The translations under genes and the position numbers were made by a program. From Castellaniella sp034675905 (GTDB lineage: Bacteria > Pseudomonadota > Gammaproteobacteria > Burkholderiales > Burkholderiaceae_B): 64,000 nt of DNA. The notes under the pieces were generated by a model. It was given only the letters and a program-made list of their open reading frames with translations. It was not told where the DNA came from and did no database searches. This document shows positions 28,226-35,631 of the stretch, piece by piece. The stretch is taken from the NCBI RefSeq assembly GCF_034675905.1, contig NZ_JAUCCV010000008.1, positions 11,670-75,669 of the forward strand. Direction: 5' to 3'. Numbering within the stretch: position 1 is the stretch's first letter; every line of letters starts with the position of its first letter.

Positions 28226-28591
28226 TCACTTCCGCAAATAGCTTTTCCTGCCGCTGTCTGAATAGCAGTATCGCCCGCCCCGGGGGCCTGTGCAGTATGC
28301 GCCTGCGCGGCATGAGCAGGACGATTCCCCCGCCGACGGCACAGCAGATCGTTTGGCCGGCGCAGGGGCGAAATTACTACCGCTAGCAGGCGAAGCATTG
28401 CACGAGCGCTTGCTGGCGCTGACGGAACCATCATTGCAGACAAAGGTTTCCCCCTGGCAATGAGAGACCCCGCCCTTGCGACCGCTGCAGGGTTGGTTGG
28501 CGGCATTGGCGGTCAGACTGAAAATCGTGCAGGCCAGCAACAGGCAAAGGGCCGTCGCCAGCCTGATCACATCGTTCCCGAATCCCAGCAT
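28226..28591 (-). CDS. secreted cysteine-rich protein of unknown function
   Basis: This 121-residue protein has a clear signal peptide (hydrophobic residues 10-27, cleavage near ANA-AN). The mature part holds CSGRKGGVSHCQGETFVC and a C-terminal CSCRAGAYCTGPRGGRYC, a cysteine-rich pattern likely held by disulfides. A variable Ala/Ser/Pro linker joins the two parts. It is probably periplasmic or secreted. I do not recognise a characterised family. Confidence 0.75.
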   Translation of the reverse strand: MLGFGNDVIRLATALCLLLACTIFSLTANAANQPCSGRKGGVSHCQGETFVCNDGSVSASKRSCNASPASGSNFAPAPAKRSAVPSAGESSCSCRAGAYCTGPRGGRYCYSDSGRKSYLRK

Positions 28592-28706
28592 GCCAATCCC
28601 AATCGCCCGCCTCGTCCAGATGGCATTATGCCTCTTCGACTTTCTGCATAGGCCTGATCAACTATCTGGCAAGACCCCAGATGCAGGGACCAGGCACGGC
28701 GGGCAA

Positions 28707-29216
28707 TCACTGCGCACCCTTCACCAGCAGCCTTCGCACCCCATCCCCATGACGGGCAATGGCATCCGCCAGATCCGCCTGGCTAGCCATCTGAAAACCA
28801 GAAAACTCGAAGCCAGGTGCGACCTGGCACGCGGTCAGCACGAAATCATCAGGACTCGCCAATTCCGCCGCAAACCAGCAGCCGGCAGGCGCCACCGCCT
28901 GGTACACCGCCCCAGGATGGCGCAAAGGATCACCCAAATGATGCGTCAGCCAATCGCCATCGGGCAGCAGCACATGCAGATTCAGCACGCCGCCGGCATG
29001 AAAGCACCAGACTTCGTCGGCATCGATGCGATGCCAGGCTGAATAAGCGCCTTGCGCCAGCAAATAATAGATCGACGTCCCGGCGCTGCGCGCCGCGCCC
29101 TTGAACGACACCTGCAGGCTTGAGCGAAAGACTTCGCGGTAGTAGCCGCCTTCGGGATGCGGCTGCAGGCCCAGCGCAGTGATCAAGGATTGAGGGGATG
29201 GATCGTGGTTCGACAT
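28707..29216 (-). CDS. cupin domain protein (DUF985)
   Basis: This protein of about 169 residues is of the DUF985 cupin family. The N-terminal signature LGLQPHPEGGYYREVFRSS and the beta-barrel stretches TSIYYLLAQG, WHRIDADEVWCFHAGG and LGDPLRHPGAVYQAVAPAGCW are typical. The fold is a small sugar-isomerase-like cupin, but no substrate is established. The ATG at 29216 (MSNHDPS) is preferred; another lies at 29231. Confidence 0.88.
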   Translation of the reverse strand: MSNHDPSPQSLITALGLQPHPEGGYYREVFRSSLQVSFKGAARSAGTSIYYLLAQGAYSAWHRIDADEVWCFHAGGVLNLHVLLPDGDWLTHHLGDPLRHPGAVYQAVAPAGCWFAAELASPDDFVLTACQVAPGFEFSGFQMASQADLADAIARHGDGVRRLLVKGAQ

Positions 29217-29233
29217 TGAATAAGCTGACAACC

Positions 29234-29581
29234 TTAGTCGTCTGTTTCATCCAGATGGAATTTATGCATGATGCGATGGGCGATCGGCGCCAGCACCACG
29301 CCCAGGGTCGCCATGACGATCAGGCCGACGAAAAAACCATAAACGGCGGAAAAGATCTTGCCCCCATAGGATTCCGGCATCACGTAGGTGCCGATGCCGC
29401 CGATGACAAAGGCGGCATTCATCAGGGCGTCGTGCCAGCCATGATCGCCGAACCATCGGTGGCCCAGCGCCCCCACCAGCAAGGTAGCGCCGACCAGCAA
29501 CAGGGCATAGCCGACATGCAGGGCCAGACGGCGGCGGAAATGCGCGGGTGGAAGCAAAGGTTCGTTGCGGGATTCGTACAT
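29234..29581 (-). CDS. small membrane protein, unknown
   Basis: This is a protein of about 115 residues with two or three hydrophobic helices (VGYALLLVGATLLVGALG, then a stretch around ALMNAAFVIGGIGTYV, then FFVGLIVMATLGVVLAPI). The ATG at 29581 is preceded by AAGGGGG at good spacing; the open frame continues upstream to 29713 without support. It is not assigned to a characterised family. It lies three bases from the cupin frame and may be co-transcribed with it. Confidence 0.72.
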   Translation of the reverse strand: MYESRNEPLLPPAHFRRRLALHVGYALLLVGATLLVGALGHRWFGDHGWHDALMNAAFVIGGIGTYVMPESYGGKIFSAVYGFFVGLIVMATLGVVLAPIAHRIMHKFHLDETDD

Positions 29582-29740
29582 GGGAAGCGCCCCCTTTTTA
29601 GTGATGGACACGCTGCTCAGCAGCACTGCTTGCGGCCTATTATCCAATGCCTGACATGAGGTACAAACAAGTATAGTTACAACAAGATAAATTTGGTATT
29701 TCCAGCGGGGCAACGGCGCCCACTCCCAGTGGATGCTCGA

Positions 29741-30430
29741 TCAATGTCCCGAAGCTGATTGCCGTTTCTCGTGCATAATTTTCTCAACCAACTCAATGAC
29801 AGCAGACTTTTTTCCATCTACATCACCGGAAATGAATGCATAAATCTGCATAGAGGATAGCGCTAAAATAAAAAGCAAAAAATAAAAACTCATTCTGTTT
29901 TCCAAAACACCACTAACATCAAATCCTGGAAAAATCTGATTAAGCGTGACCATGGATGCCAACAATGTCGGCAAAATCCCTAGCTTGGTCACTGGACCGC
30001 AAATCGCTGCTATCCGCCCTTCCGTGAGAGCTGTCATCCTACGAAACCCAGCTAAAGCACAATCCAACTCATCATATGAAAACTTCCGGATAGCATCAGC
30101 TAAATCACTCCATTCAATAATCTGGTTCCTGGCTCTTATTTTCAAAAACTCTTTTCTCTTCACAAAAGACCACACCCCTATAAAGAAAGACCCAGCCAGA
30201 AGCCCAACTATATAAAAAACAATCACCCCCACCAAAACATAGCTCAAACCCTCCGAACCAGACTTCAGCACCAAAGCTGCGAGTACAAAAATAGCGAATG
30301 TCACAAACAGCATAAATCTTCCCAACAACCCGACCACATCATCCATCGGCAGCTTCAGATTTCTATTTTCTTTTCCAGCATCAAAAAGCATAACAATAGC
30401 GGAAGCAACGTTAGCGTTCAGCGAACACAT
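29741..30430 (-). CDS. hypothetical membrane protein, probably 5'-truncated by IS66
   Basis: This 229-residue protein has about four hydrophobic helices (RFMLFVTFAIFVLAALVL, YVLVGVIVFYIVGLLAG, LGILPTLLASMVTL, FYFLLFILALSSMQIY). It is AT-rich compared with its neighbours and not recognised. The first codons (MCSLNANVAS) begin about 15 bases from the end of the IS66 element and no ribosome binding site is visible, so the real start is probably lost. A later in-frame Met (residue 14 or 29) could serve. Confidence 0.6.
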   Translation of the reverse strand: MCSLNANVASAIVMLFDAGKENRNLKLPMDDVVGLLGRFMLFVTFAIFVLAALVLKSGSEGLSYVLVGVIVFYIVGLLAGSFFIGVWSFVKRKEFLKIRARNQIIEWSDLADAIRKFSYDELDCALAGFRRMTALTEGRIAAICGPVTKLGILPTLLASMVTLNQIFPGFDVSGVLENRMSFYFLLFILALSSMQIYAFISGDVDGKKSAVIELVEKIMHEKRQSASGH

Positions 30431-30527
30431 CTTGACGGCCGCCGGTAATCGGCCGCAGCCTTTCTGGTGTGCGGGTGGTGGCTATGGCGATGGTGGGTCA
30501 GTTTTCAACCGACGCTGATCTGCGACC

Positions 30528-32066
30528 TCAGACTGGCTGCCAGCGATGCGGCAACAATTCCCCGATCCGGCTGTTCGGATGCGTGGGCAGGCGTGTGAGC
30601 ACGTCCTTCAGATAGGCATAGGGGTCGTGGCCGTTGAGTTTGGCTGACTGCACCAGGCTCATGACGGCAGCAGCGCGCTTACCAGCTCGCAAGGAACCCG
30701 CAAACAGCCAGTTGTTGCGGCCCACGGCGATGGGCCGGATCTGTTGCTCGATCCGGTTGTTGTCGATGGGCAGCATCCCATCGTCCAGGTAGCGCGTGAG
30801 CGCCACCCAGCGCTTTAGGCTGTAATCCAAGGCGCGTGCCGTGCCCGAGCCATCCGGTACCCGGGATCGCTGGGCCAGCATCCATTCATGGTATTTGTCA
30901 GCCAGTGGGCGTGCCGCCTGGTGGCGACGTGCCAGTCGAGCATCCGGGGCCAGGTCTCTCGCCTCACGCTCGATGGCATACAGGCTGCCGATATATTCCA
31001 AGGCCTGGGCAGCCACCGGGCTTTGGCTGGCCGCATGCAGATCGAAGAACTTGCGTCGGGCATGCGCCATGCAGCCCACTTCCGTGATGCCGGCGGTAAA
31101 GCACGCCTTGTAGCCCACGTAGTCGTCACAGACCAGGCTGCCTGCCCAATCGCCGAAGAATTCCCGGGCGTGCGCCCCGGCACGGCCTTCGGTAAAGTCG
31201 TAGACGACGGCCTGCAGGGCCTCGAAGGCGCCCGGGGTGTAGGCCCACAGATAGGCTTTGTGGGTGGCGCGGCTGCCGGGCTTTAAGAGCTTGACCGGCG
31301 TCTCGTCGGCATGCAGCACCCGGTGCGCCAGGATCTCCTCGCGCAGCGCCGCGACCAGCGGCTGCAGGGCAAAGCCGCAGGCGCCGACCCACTCGGCCAG
31401 CGTTGATCGTGCAATGCGCAGACCCGCCCGGGCAAAGATGCCTTCCTGGCGGTGCAGCGGCAGGTGGTCGGCGTACTTGGCCACCAGCACATGGGCCATC
31501 AGGCCCGGGGTGGCCAGGCCCTTGTCGATCACGTAGGCGGGCATCGGTGCCTGAGTGATGGTCTCGCACTGCGGACAGGCCAGGATCGGGCGCACATGGC
31601 GCTCAACGGTAAAGGTGCCGGGCGTGTAGTCCAGCTTCTCGCTGACCTCGTCACGCACGAACTTCAACTGGCAACCGCACGTGCAGGTGGCGCTGTGCGG
31701 TTCGTGCCGGATCTCGATGCGGGGCAGATCTGGGGGGAGCGCCGTGCGCTTGGGTTTGTCCTTGGGGTCGGACGCGGGATCGGCCTTGGGGTTCAGGGCC
31801 GCCAGTTGCGCTTCGATCTCGACCAGGTCTTCGTCGACGGCTTCCTCCAAGAGGCTGCCTTGTACGCCGGGCAGCAACTGCTCGCCGCGCTTGCCAAAGC
31901 GAAAGCGGCGCAGCATCGCGATCTCGAAGGTCAACTTCTCGTTCAAGGTCTTGCTGGTGTGCAATTCCTGCTGTGTGCGCCCGAGCGTGTGCATGAGGCT
32001 GGCCGCCAGCTCGCGCAATTGCGCGGCGTCCATGTCCTGCAGTGAGTCGGATGCTTCGGCTGTCAT
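30528..32066 (-). CDS. tnpC: IS66 family transposase (TnpC)
   Basis: This 512-residue DDE transposase of IS66 has an N-terminal leucine-zipper-like region (AQLRELAASLMHTLGR), a zinc-finger motif around CTCGCQLKFV and ILACPQCETI, the catalytic core (HADETPVKLLKPGSR, LVCDDYVGYKACF) and the C-terminal helix (DGMLPIDNNRIEQQIRPIA). The catalytic Asp and Glu positions look intact, so the enzyme is probably functional. The IS66 transposase needs TnpA and TnpB, both present. Confidence 0.95.
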   Translation of the reverse strand: MTAEASDSLQDMDAAQLRELAASLMHTLGRTQQELHTSKTLNEKLTFEIAMLRRFRFGKRGEQLLPGVQGSLLEEAVDEDLVEIEAQLAALNPKADPASDPKDKPKRTALPPDLPRIEIRHEPHSATCTCGCQLKFVRDEVSEKLDYTPGTFTVERHVRPILACPQCETITQAPMPAYVIDKGLATPGLMAHVLVAKYADHLPLHRQEGIFARAGLRIARSTLAEWVGACGFALQPLVAALREEILAHRVLHADETPVKLLKPGSRATHKAYLWAYTPGAFEALQAVVYDFTEGRAGAHAREFFGDWAGSLVCDDYVGYKACFTAGITEVGCMAHARRKFFDLHAASQSPVAAQALEYIGSLYAIEREARDLAPDARLARRHQAARPLADKYHEWMLAQRSRVPDGSGTARALDYSLKRWVALTRYLDDGMLPIDNNRIEQQIRPIAVGRNNWLFAGSLRAGKRAAAVMSLVQSAKLNGHDPYAYLKDVLTRLPTHPNSRIGELLPHRWQPV

Positions 32067-32143
32067 GACGGGCAGTATGCCAGCAGGTGCTGCATCGCAC
32101 CATCGGCATCAGCACCGATTGCACAGTCCAGGCGTGTGCAGGC

Positions 32144-32476
32144 TCAGATGCAGTCGATGACGCCGGCATCGCCCAGGCGCTGCCAGGGCAGGCCCAGTAC
32201 CAGGGCGCTGGCTTGCTCGTCGGTGAGCGTCAGGTGCGTGCTACCGGGCGCGGGCCAGACGAACTTGCCCCGGTTCAGGCGCCTGGCAGCCAGCCACACG
32301 CCGATGCCGTCGTGCATCAGCACCTTGATACGCGTGGCGCGGCGGTTGGCAAAGATGTAAGCATGATGCGGGTGGGCAGCGCCGAAGACGCGCACCACAC
32401 GGGCGAGCGTCGTATCCAGGCCGGCGCGCATGTCCATGGGGTCGACCGCCAGCCAGATGCGTTCGATGCGGATCAT
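32144..32476 (-). CDS. tnpB: IS66 accessory protein TnpB
   Basis: This is the small Orf2 protein of IS66, about 110 residues. The signature WLAVDPMDMRAGLDTTLARV and the C-terminal RLNRGKFVWPAPG are typical. The ATG at 32476 overlaps the tnpA stop (ATGA), indicating translational coupling; a longer frame starts at 32497. It is needed for transposition of IS66, but its biochemical role is not settled. Confidence 0.93.
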   Translation of the reverse strand: MIRIERIWLAVDPMDMRAGLDTTLARVVRVFGAAHPHHAYIFANRRATRIKVLMHDGIGVWLAARRLNRGKFVWPAPGSTHLTLTDEQASALVLGLPWQRLGDAGVIDCI

Positions 32477-32898
32477 GCCAGCACCAGGCGTGTCCACTGG
32501 GCCAGCGCCTGGTGTTCTGCCATCGGCCAGTCCAGCGTGAGGGTCAGGCCCTGGCCACTGAGCGTCAGCGCAATCCTGGCAGCAGGCTGTGACGGACTTG
32601 CAAGCCGTCGTTCAGTGGCGACCGGCTGGACCGGCACGAAGGGCAGCCAGTTCGCGGGCGCTGGGGCTGGTGCCGTGATGCTTCGAGCTTCGCCAGCCTG
32701 GACATCGGCATCATGCAGGCCCAGGCGTTCATGCTCGATGACCCAGCGGCGCAGGACGTTGGGGTTCAGGTCATGTGCGATGGCCACCGCCGCCAGAGAG
32801 ACGGCCGGATCCAGGCACTGGGCGACCAGATCGGTCTTGAACTGTGCGGTATAGGTGCGACGCCGCCGACGCGGCGTGCTGACGGGTTCTTGGTGCAT
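32473..32898 (-). CDS. tnpA: IS66 transposase-associated TnpA (helix-turn-helix)
   Basis: This is the Orf1 protein of IS66, with an N-terminal helix-turn-helix of the IS3/InsC type (RTYTAQFKTDLVAQC, SLAAVAIAHDLNPNVLRRWV) and a C-terminal region ending near the TnpB start. The ATG at 32898 (MHQEPVSTP) lies inside an arm of a 12-base perfect inverted repeat. An upstream in-frame start at 32925 is possible but adds nine residues outside the fold. Confidence 0.9.
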   Translation of the reverse strand: MHQEPVSTPRRRRRTYTAQFKTDLVAQCLDPAVSLAAVAIAHDLNPNVLRRWVIEHERLGLHDADVQAGEARSITAPAPAPANWLPFVPVQPVATERRLASPSQPAARIALTLSGQGLTLTLDWPMAEHQALAQWTRLVLA

Positions 32899-32931
32899 AC
32901 GTGTCCACGATGTTTTAGCGGACACGTATGC
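32895..32931 (-). promoter_or_regulatory. 12-bp inverted repeat covering the tnpA start codon
   Basis: GCATACGTGTCC at 32895-32906 pairs with GGACACGTATGC at 32920-32931 across a 13-base loop. The start codon of tnpA lies in the left arm. In the mRNA this hairpin would sequester the start, a common means of limiting transposase expression when read-through enters from outside. Confidence 0.7.
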
Positions 32932-32967
32932 TCTATCGGATGCCGGATGGGCTCAAGGTGCGTTCAC

Positions 32968-33293
32968 CGGACAGATACGAAGCAACGCACCCAACATCAA
33001 TCATGATAAATCCCTCTAAATATCAATGAGAATTTCTTAAGTGGAGTATGTTCGTATCTACGATTTCTTAAATACACCCAGGAAGACAAATGAATGTGGC
33101 GCAACACATCCCCACAAGCAGCCCTTATTTGTTGGCCACATAACACCCAAGCCATTCTAATTTTTCTGTTGTATGCGACTTTTCTTAGCACATCCCCAGA
33201 TCACATTAAATTTCCGAGCCAATGGTGCTTTTTATCGAATCAATATTTAAAACATCATTTCTGAAAATAAACCCTCTGCTTCTTTGGATTGCA
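32968..33293. other. AT-rich intergenic stretch
   Basis: This interval between the IS66 end and the AbiC-like gene is AT-rich. Only short frames are present (for example 32997-33191 minus), with no family resemblance or ribosome binding site. I see no gene here. Confidence 0.6.
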
Positions 33294-34280
33294 TCAAATG
33301 GCAGGAGAGCCGTCCTGTTTGTGTCGCGCTGACTGTAAGGCTGCTGCGATATCGGAAGAATAGGCTGCCTGCTCATATGGGTGCATAGAATGCCTTTTTA
33401 GGCACTCGAGCATGCGAACATCCGGATTAGGAAGGTTATCGAATACAGCATATTTGTTGATCAGCAGAGCGAATTTTCCGCCCATCTCGGTCCATCCATT
33501 AAGAAACAGCGCTCTCAGCTCCGCATTTGAAAGTTGCGCACGCGCAATACTTGTATAGTGATATTTTTCGTCTGCCGACAGAAGTGGGTGTTCGTCTACC
33601 CAACGCATTAATCCATAGAGCGTGCGGAACATGGTTCCAAGGTCATCGCTATATGTTTGAAAAATGCGACGCCAACTATCCATAGCTTCATTCTTGATTG
33701 ATTCAATACCCTCATGGGATAAGGAGTCAATTTTCCCCTGTTGAATACAGCGATAGTCGTCGAGCGATAATAAATGTGTAGCGATACGGTTCACGTTGGT
33801 AAGATCCCCAATGCAGTTAGCAAGGGCGCGTACGCCGGAGGTCAGATTAGCCCTCTCTGGGGCGCTGGAGGGGTACGAGAATCGATCAACAATGTCTTTG
33901 TAACTCGACAGCCAGGTAAAGAACGTTTGCTCGAACGACTGACGAAGCAGAATTCTGTTTTGCTCGGCGACCTCTTGCGTGGATTTAACCAACTGCTGCC
34001 TCTGTTCCTCAAGCTCTGTGCGCTGCAAGTGGAGGGTGGCTACCAACAGCATAATTGACGCGAAGCCCATGATCGGCCCAACTGTTCCGGCTAGGTAGTC
34101 ACCGAACTGCGCCCATCGCTCGGGATTGTCAGATAATTCTTGTCCCTTTATTGTCCAGAACCAAAGCATATAGGGCAGAGCCACGGTGGGAGTAGCCAGA
34201 AACGCGATAAGCGAACCCCACCAACCGATGCGGCCAATTTCTAGCCCAAGGAATGAATGCTTTTTTGTCTTAGCGCTCAT
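33294..34280 (-). CDS. putative phage abortive infection protein (AbiC-like)
   Basis: This 328-residue protein has two membrane helices near the N-terminus (LIAFLATPTVALPYMLWF; LAGTVGPIMGFASIMLLVATL) followed by a coiled-coil (LQRTELEEQRQQLVKSTQEVAEQNR) and a helical cytoplasmic domain. The order helix-coil and the motif QSFEQTFFTWLSSYKDIV match the putative AbiC family of phage-defence proteins. It lies in an accessory stretch next to IS66 and a toxin-antitoxin-like pair. Defence activity is inferred, not shown. Confidence 0.78.
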   Translation of the reverse strand: MSAKTKKHSFLGLEIGRIGWWGSLIAFLATPTVALPYMLWFWTIKGQELSDNPERWAQFGDYLAGTVGPIMGFASIMLLVATLHLQRTELEEQRQQLVKSTQEVAEQNRILLRQSFEQTFFTWLSSYKDIVDRFSYPSSAPERANLTSGVRALANCIGDLTNVNRIATHLLSLDDYRCIQQGKIDSLSHEGIESIKNEAMDSWRRIFQTYSDDLGTMFRTLYGLMRWVDEHPLLSADEKYHYTSIARAQLSNAELRALFLNGWTEMGGKFALLINKYAVFDNLPNPDVRMLECLKRHSMHPYEQAAYSSDIAAALQSARHKQDGSPAI

Positions 34281-34301
34281 GAAGTCCAGCCAAGCTCCCT
34301 G

Positions 34302-34715
34302 TCATAGACGAATTTGCTCGAATCTACCGACTGTTCCAAATCTCCATGGCACTCTGACTGCTGCGCCCCCCTGGACCCTCTGCGTGTAGTCTTCGATGGC
34401 CGGCCACCACCGAACGAGATTTTGGGCCTTGTCCCAATATTTCCGACCGCTCCATTGCTTTGAAAGCACAAAGACCGGCAGTCCACATCTGCGGATCGCT
34501 TCTCTTTCCAGGTCGTTTTTGCGGAATCCATCTTGGGACACGATGGCCCAATTGCCTTCGTCGGCCAGAGTTCTGATCCAGACGTGGTCGGCGGTATCCT
34601 GAGGAAACTTAGATTTCAGATGTATAACGCGCACAGCGTTGTTGTTTCCTTGACAAAGAGCGTCTAATCCGCTGGCGAGTGCGGGGGGCAGGTTGTTGTC
34701 AAGAAGGAAGTTCAA
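34302..34715 (-). CDS. DUF5615 family PIN-like protein (toxin-like)
   Basis: This protein of about 137 residues begins FLLDNNLPPALASGLDAL, the PIN-like N-terminal strand with the metal-binding Asp typical of DUF5615. It continues with DTADHVWIRTLADEGNWAIVSQDGF. The likely start is the TTG at 34715, which overlaps the stop codon of the upstream DUF433 gene (TTGA), a coupling typical of toxin-antitoxin pairs. Family members are thought to be RNases of VapC-like type. Activity is not shown. Confidence 0.8.
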   Translation of the reverse strand: MNFLLDNNLPPALASGLDALCQGNNNAVRVIHLKSKFPQDTADHVWIRTLADEGNWAIVSQDGFRKNDLEREAIRRCGLPVFVLSKQWSGRKYWDKAQNLVRWWPAIEDYTQRVQGGAAVRVPWRFGTVGRFEQIRL

Positions 34716-35383
34716 GCGGCTAACAGTTGCTCTTCGAACCGCACTGCCGCGCGCGCTTGAGCGACAGGGATTTCGAACTGCGCTGCAACCGCCTTGATGT
34801 TCTGCTCCGCTTTCATCGCTTGGGCGATGATTTCCGTGGGGATCCCAAAGGCGGAAAGTATGGGTCGGCCAAAGGAAATTTCTGGGTCTAGGACGACAGT
34901 TTTCGCTTTGCCTGGGTACCACCTGATGGCGGTTCCTTGTGCCGAGAATTCGATGCCCCGATAGAGCTGGGGTCGGATGATGCTTTCAAACACCAGTTGA
35001 CGCCTAGCCAAGTCTGTCAGTTCGTGCTCTTCTTGATTCAGAGTTTCATAGAAGATCGATCGGCCATCGGTCAGAAATCGATGAGACGTGAACGGGTAGT
35101 CCGTTTTGAAGATTTCCTTGGCGCTCGTCAGAGCTGCTCGAATCACTTGCACGGGCACGCCATGGTTGACAAAAGCTTTTATGAAACGCAGTTCCAGCAA
35201 ATCGCGGAAACCAATGACCTTTTCGTCAGGTTCTTGCACCTGAGACTGCCATAGCGGCGGGATTTTTTTCCCACCATTGGTCTTGTACCCGAACAGCCAG
35301 CGACTGACCTCCGTCGCCTTGGCGCCAGATAAGCGGGACGCCTGAGTCAGCGTGTAGAGGCCAATGCCGGTAAGATCCATCAT
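34712..35383 (-). CDS. DUF433 family protein (antitoxin-like)
   Basis: This 223-residue protein has an N-terminal MerR-like helix-turn-helix (LYTLTQASRLSGAKATEVSRWL) and a C-terminal DUF433 domain (PEISFGRPILSAFGIPTEII, IKAVAAQFEIPVAQARAAVRFE). DUF433 proteins commonly pair with DUF5615 PIN-like proteins as antitoxin partners, and here the genes overlap. The middle region carries LLELRFIKAFVNHGVPVQVIR. It likely autoregulates the pair through the N-terminal DNA-binding domain. Confidence 0.82.
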   Translation of the reverse strand: MMDLTGIGLYTLTQASRLSGAKATEVSRWLFGYKTNGGKKIPPLWQSQVQEPDEKVIGFRDLLELRFIKAFVNHGVPVQVIRAALTSAKEIFKTDYPFTSHRFLTDGRSIFYETLNQEEHELTDLARRQLVFESIIRPQLYRGIEFSAQGTAIRWYPGKAKTVVLDPEISFGRPILSAFGIPTEIIAQAMKAEQNIKAVAAQFEIPVAQARAAVRFEEQLLAA

Positions 35384-35604
35384 GCGAGTGTACGATCACC
35401 ACCCCCAGTAGGGCAATTGATACTAGGACGCTGTCGAGACAGGCACGCTGCGGTCACACAAGCGGGATTTTGCATTTCCAGCCCCAGATAGCCTGCCACA
35501 TTGGTAGACATGGGCAGCCTGCGTTGAAACCGCACCGCCAGCGGTTTACGCAGATCGATCATCTGTTCCAGACGGCTGCGGAAGAAATCGTCGATTTGGC
35601 TCAT
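35380..35604 (-). pseudogene. IS5-family transposase N-terminal remnant
   Basis: The first about 24 codons (SQIDDFFRSRLEQMIDLRKP) match the N-terminus of IS5-group transposases. After PLAV the similarity stops and the frame runs on without domain resemblance, so the rest of the element is lost. It sits at the edge of the glycan locus, next to the capD/wbpM-like gene. Confidence 0.6.
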
Positions 35605-35631
35605 GAGGTGTTTAGCATTTCTCCCAAAACA

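Larger units (their letters stand above)
30445..32967 (-). mobile_element. IS66-family insertion sequence
   Basis: The element carries tnpA, tnpB and tnpC in the order typical of IS66, all intact on the minus strand. The proposed ends are imperfect inverted repeats: GTAATCGGCC at 30445 and GTGAACGCACC read inward from 32967. No matching eight-base target duplication was found, so the exact ends are provisional. It separates a membrane gene from an AbiC-like gene. Confidence 0.75.

Noticed and set aside
32997..33191. A 64-codon minus-strand frame beside IS66.
   Set aside because: There is no ribosome binding site and no recognisable domain.
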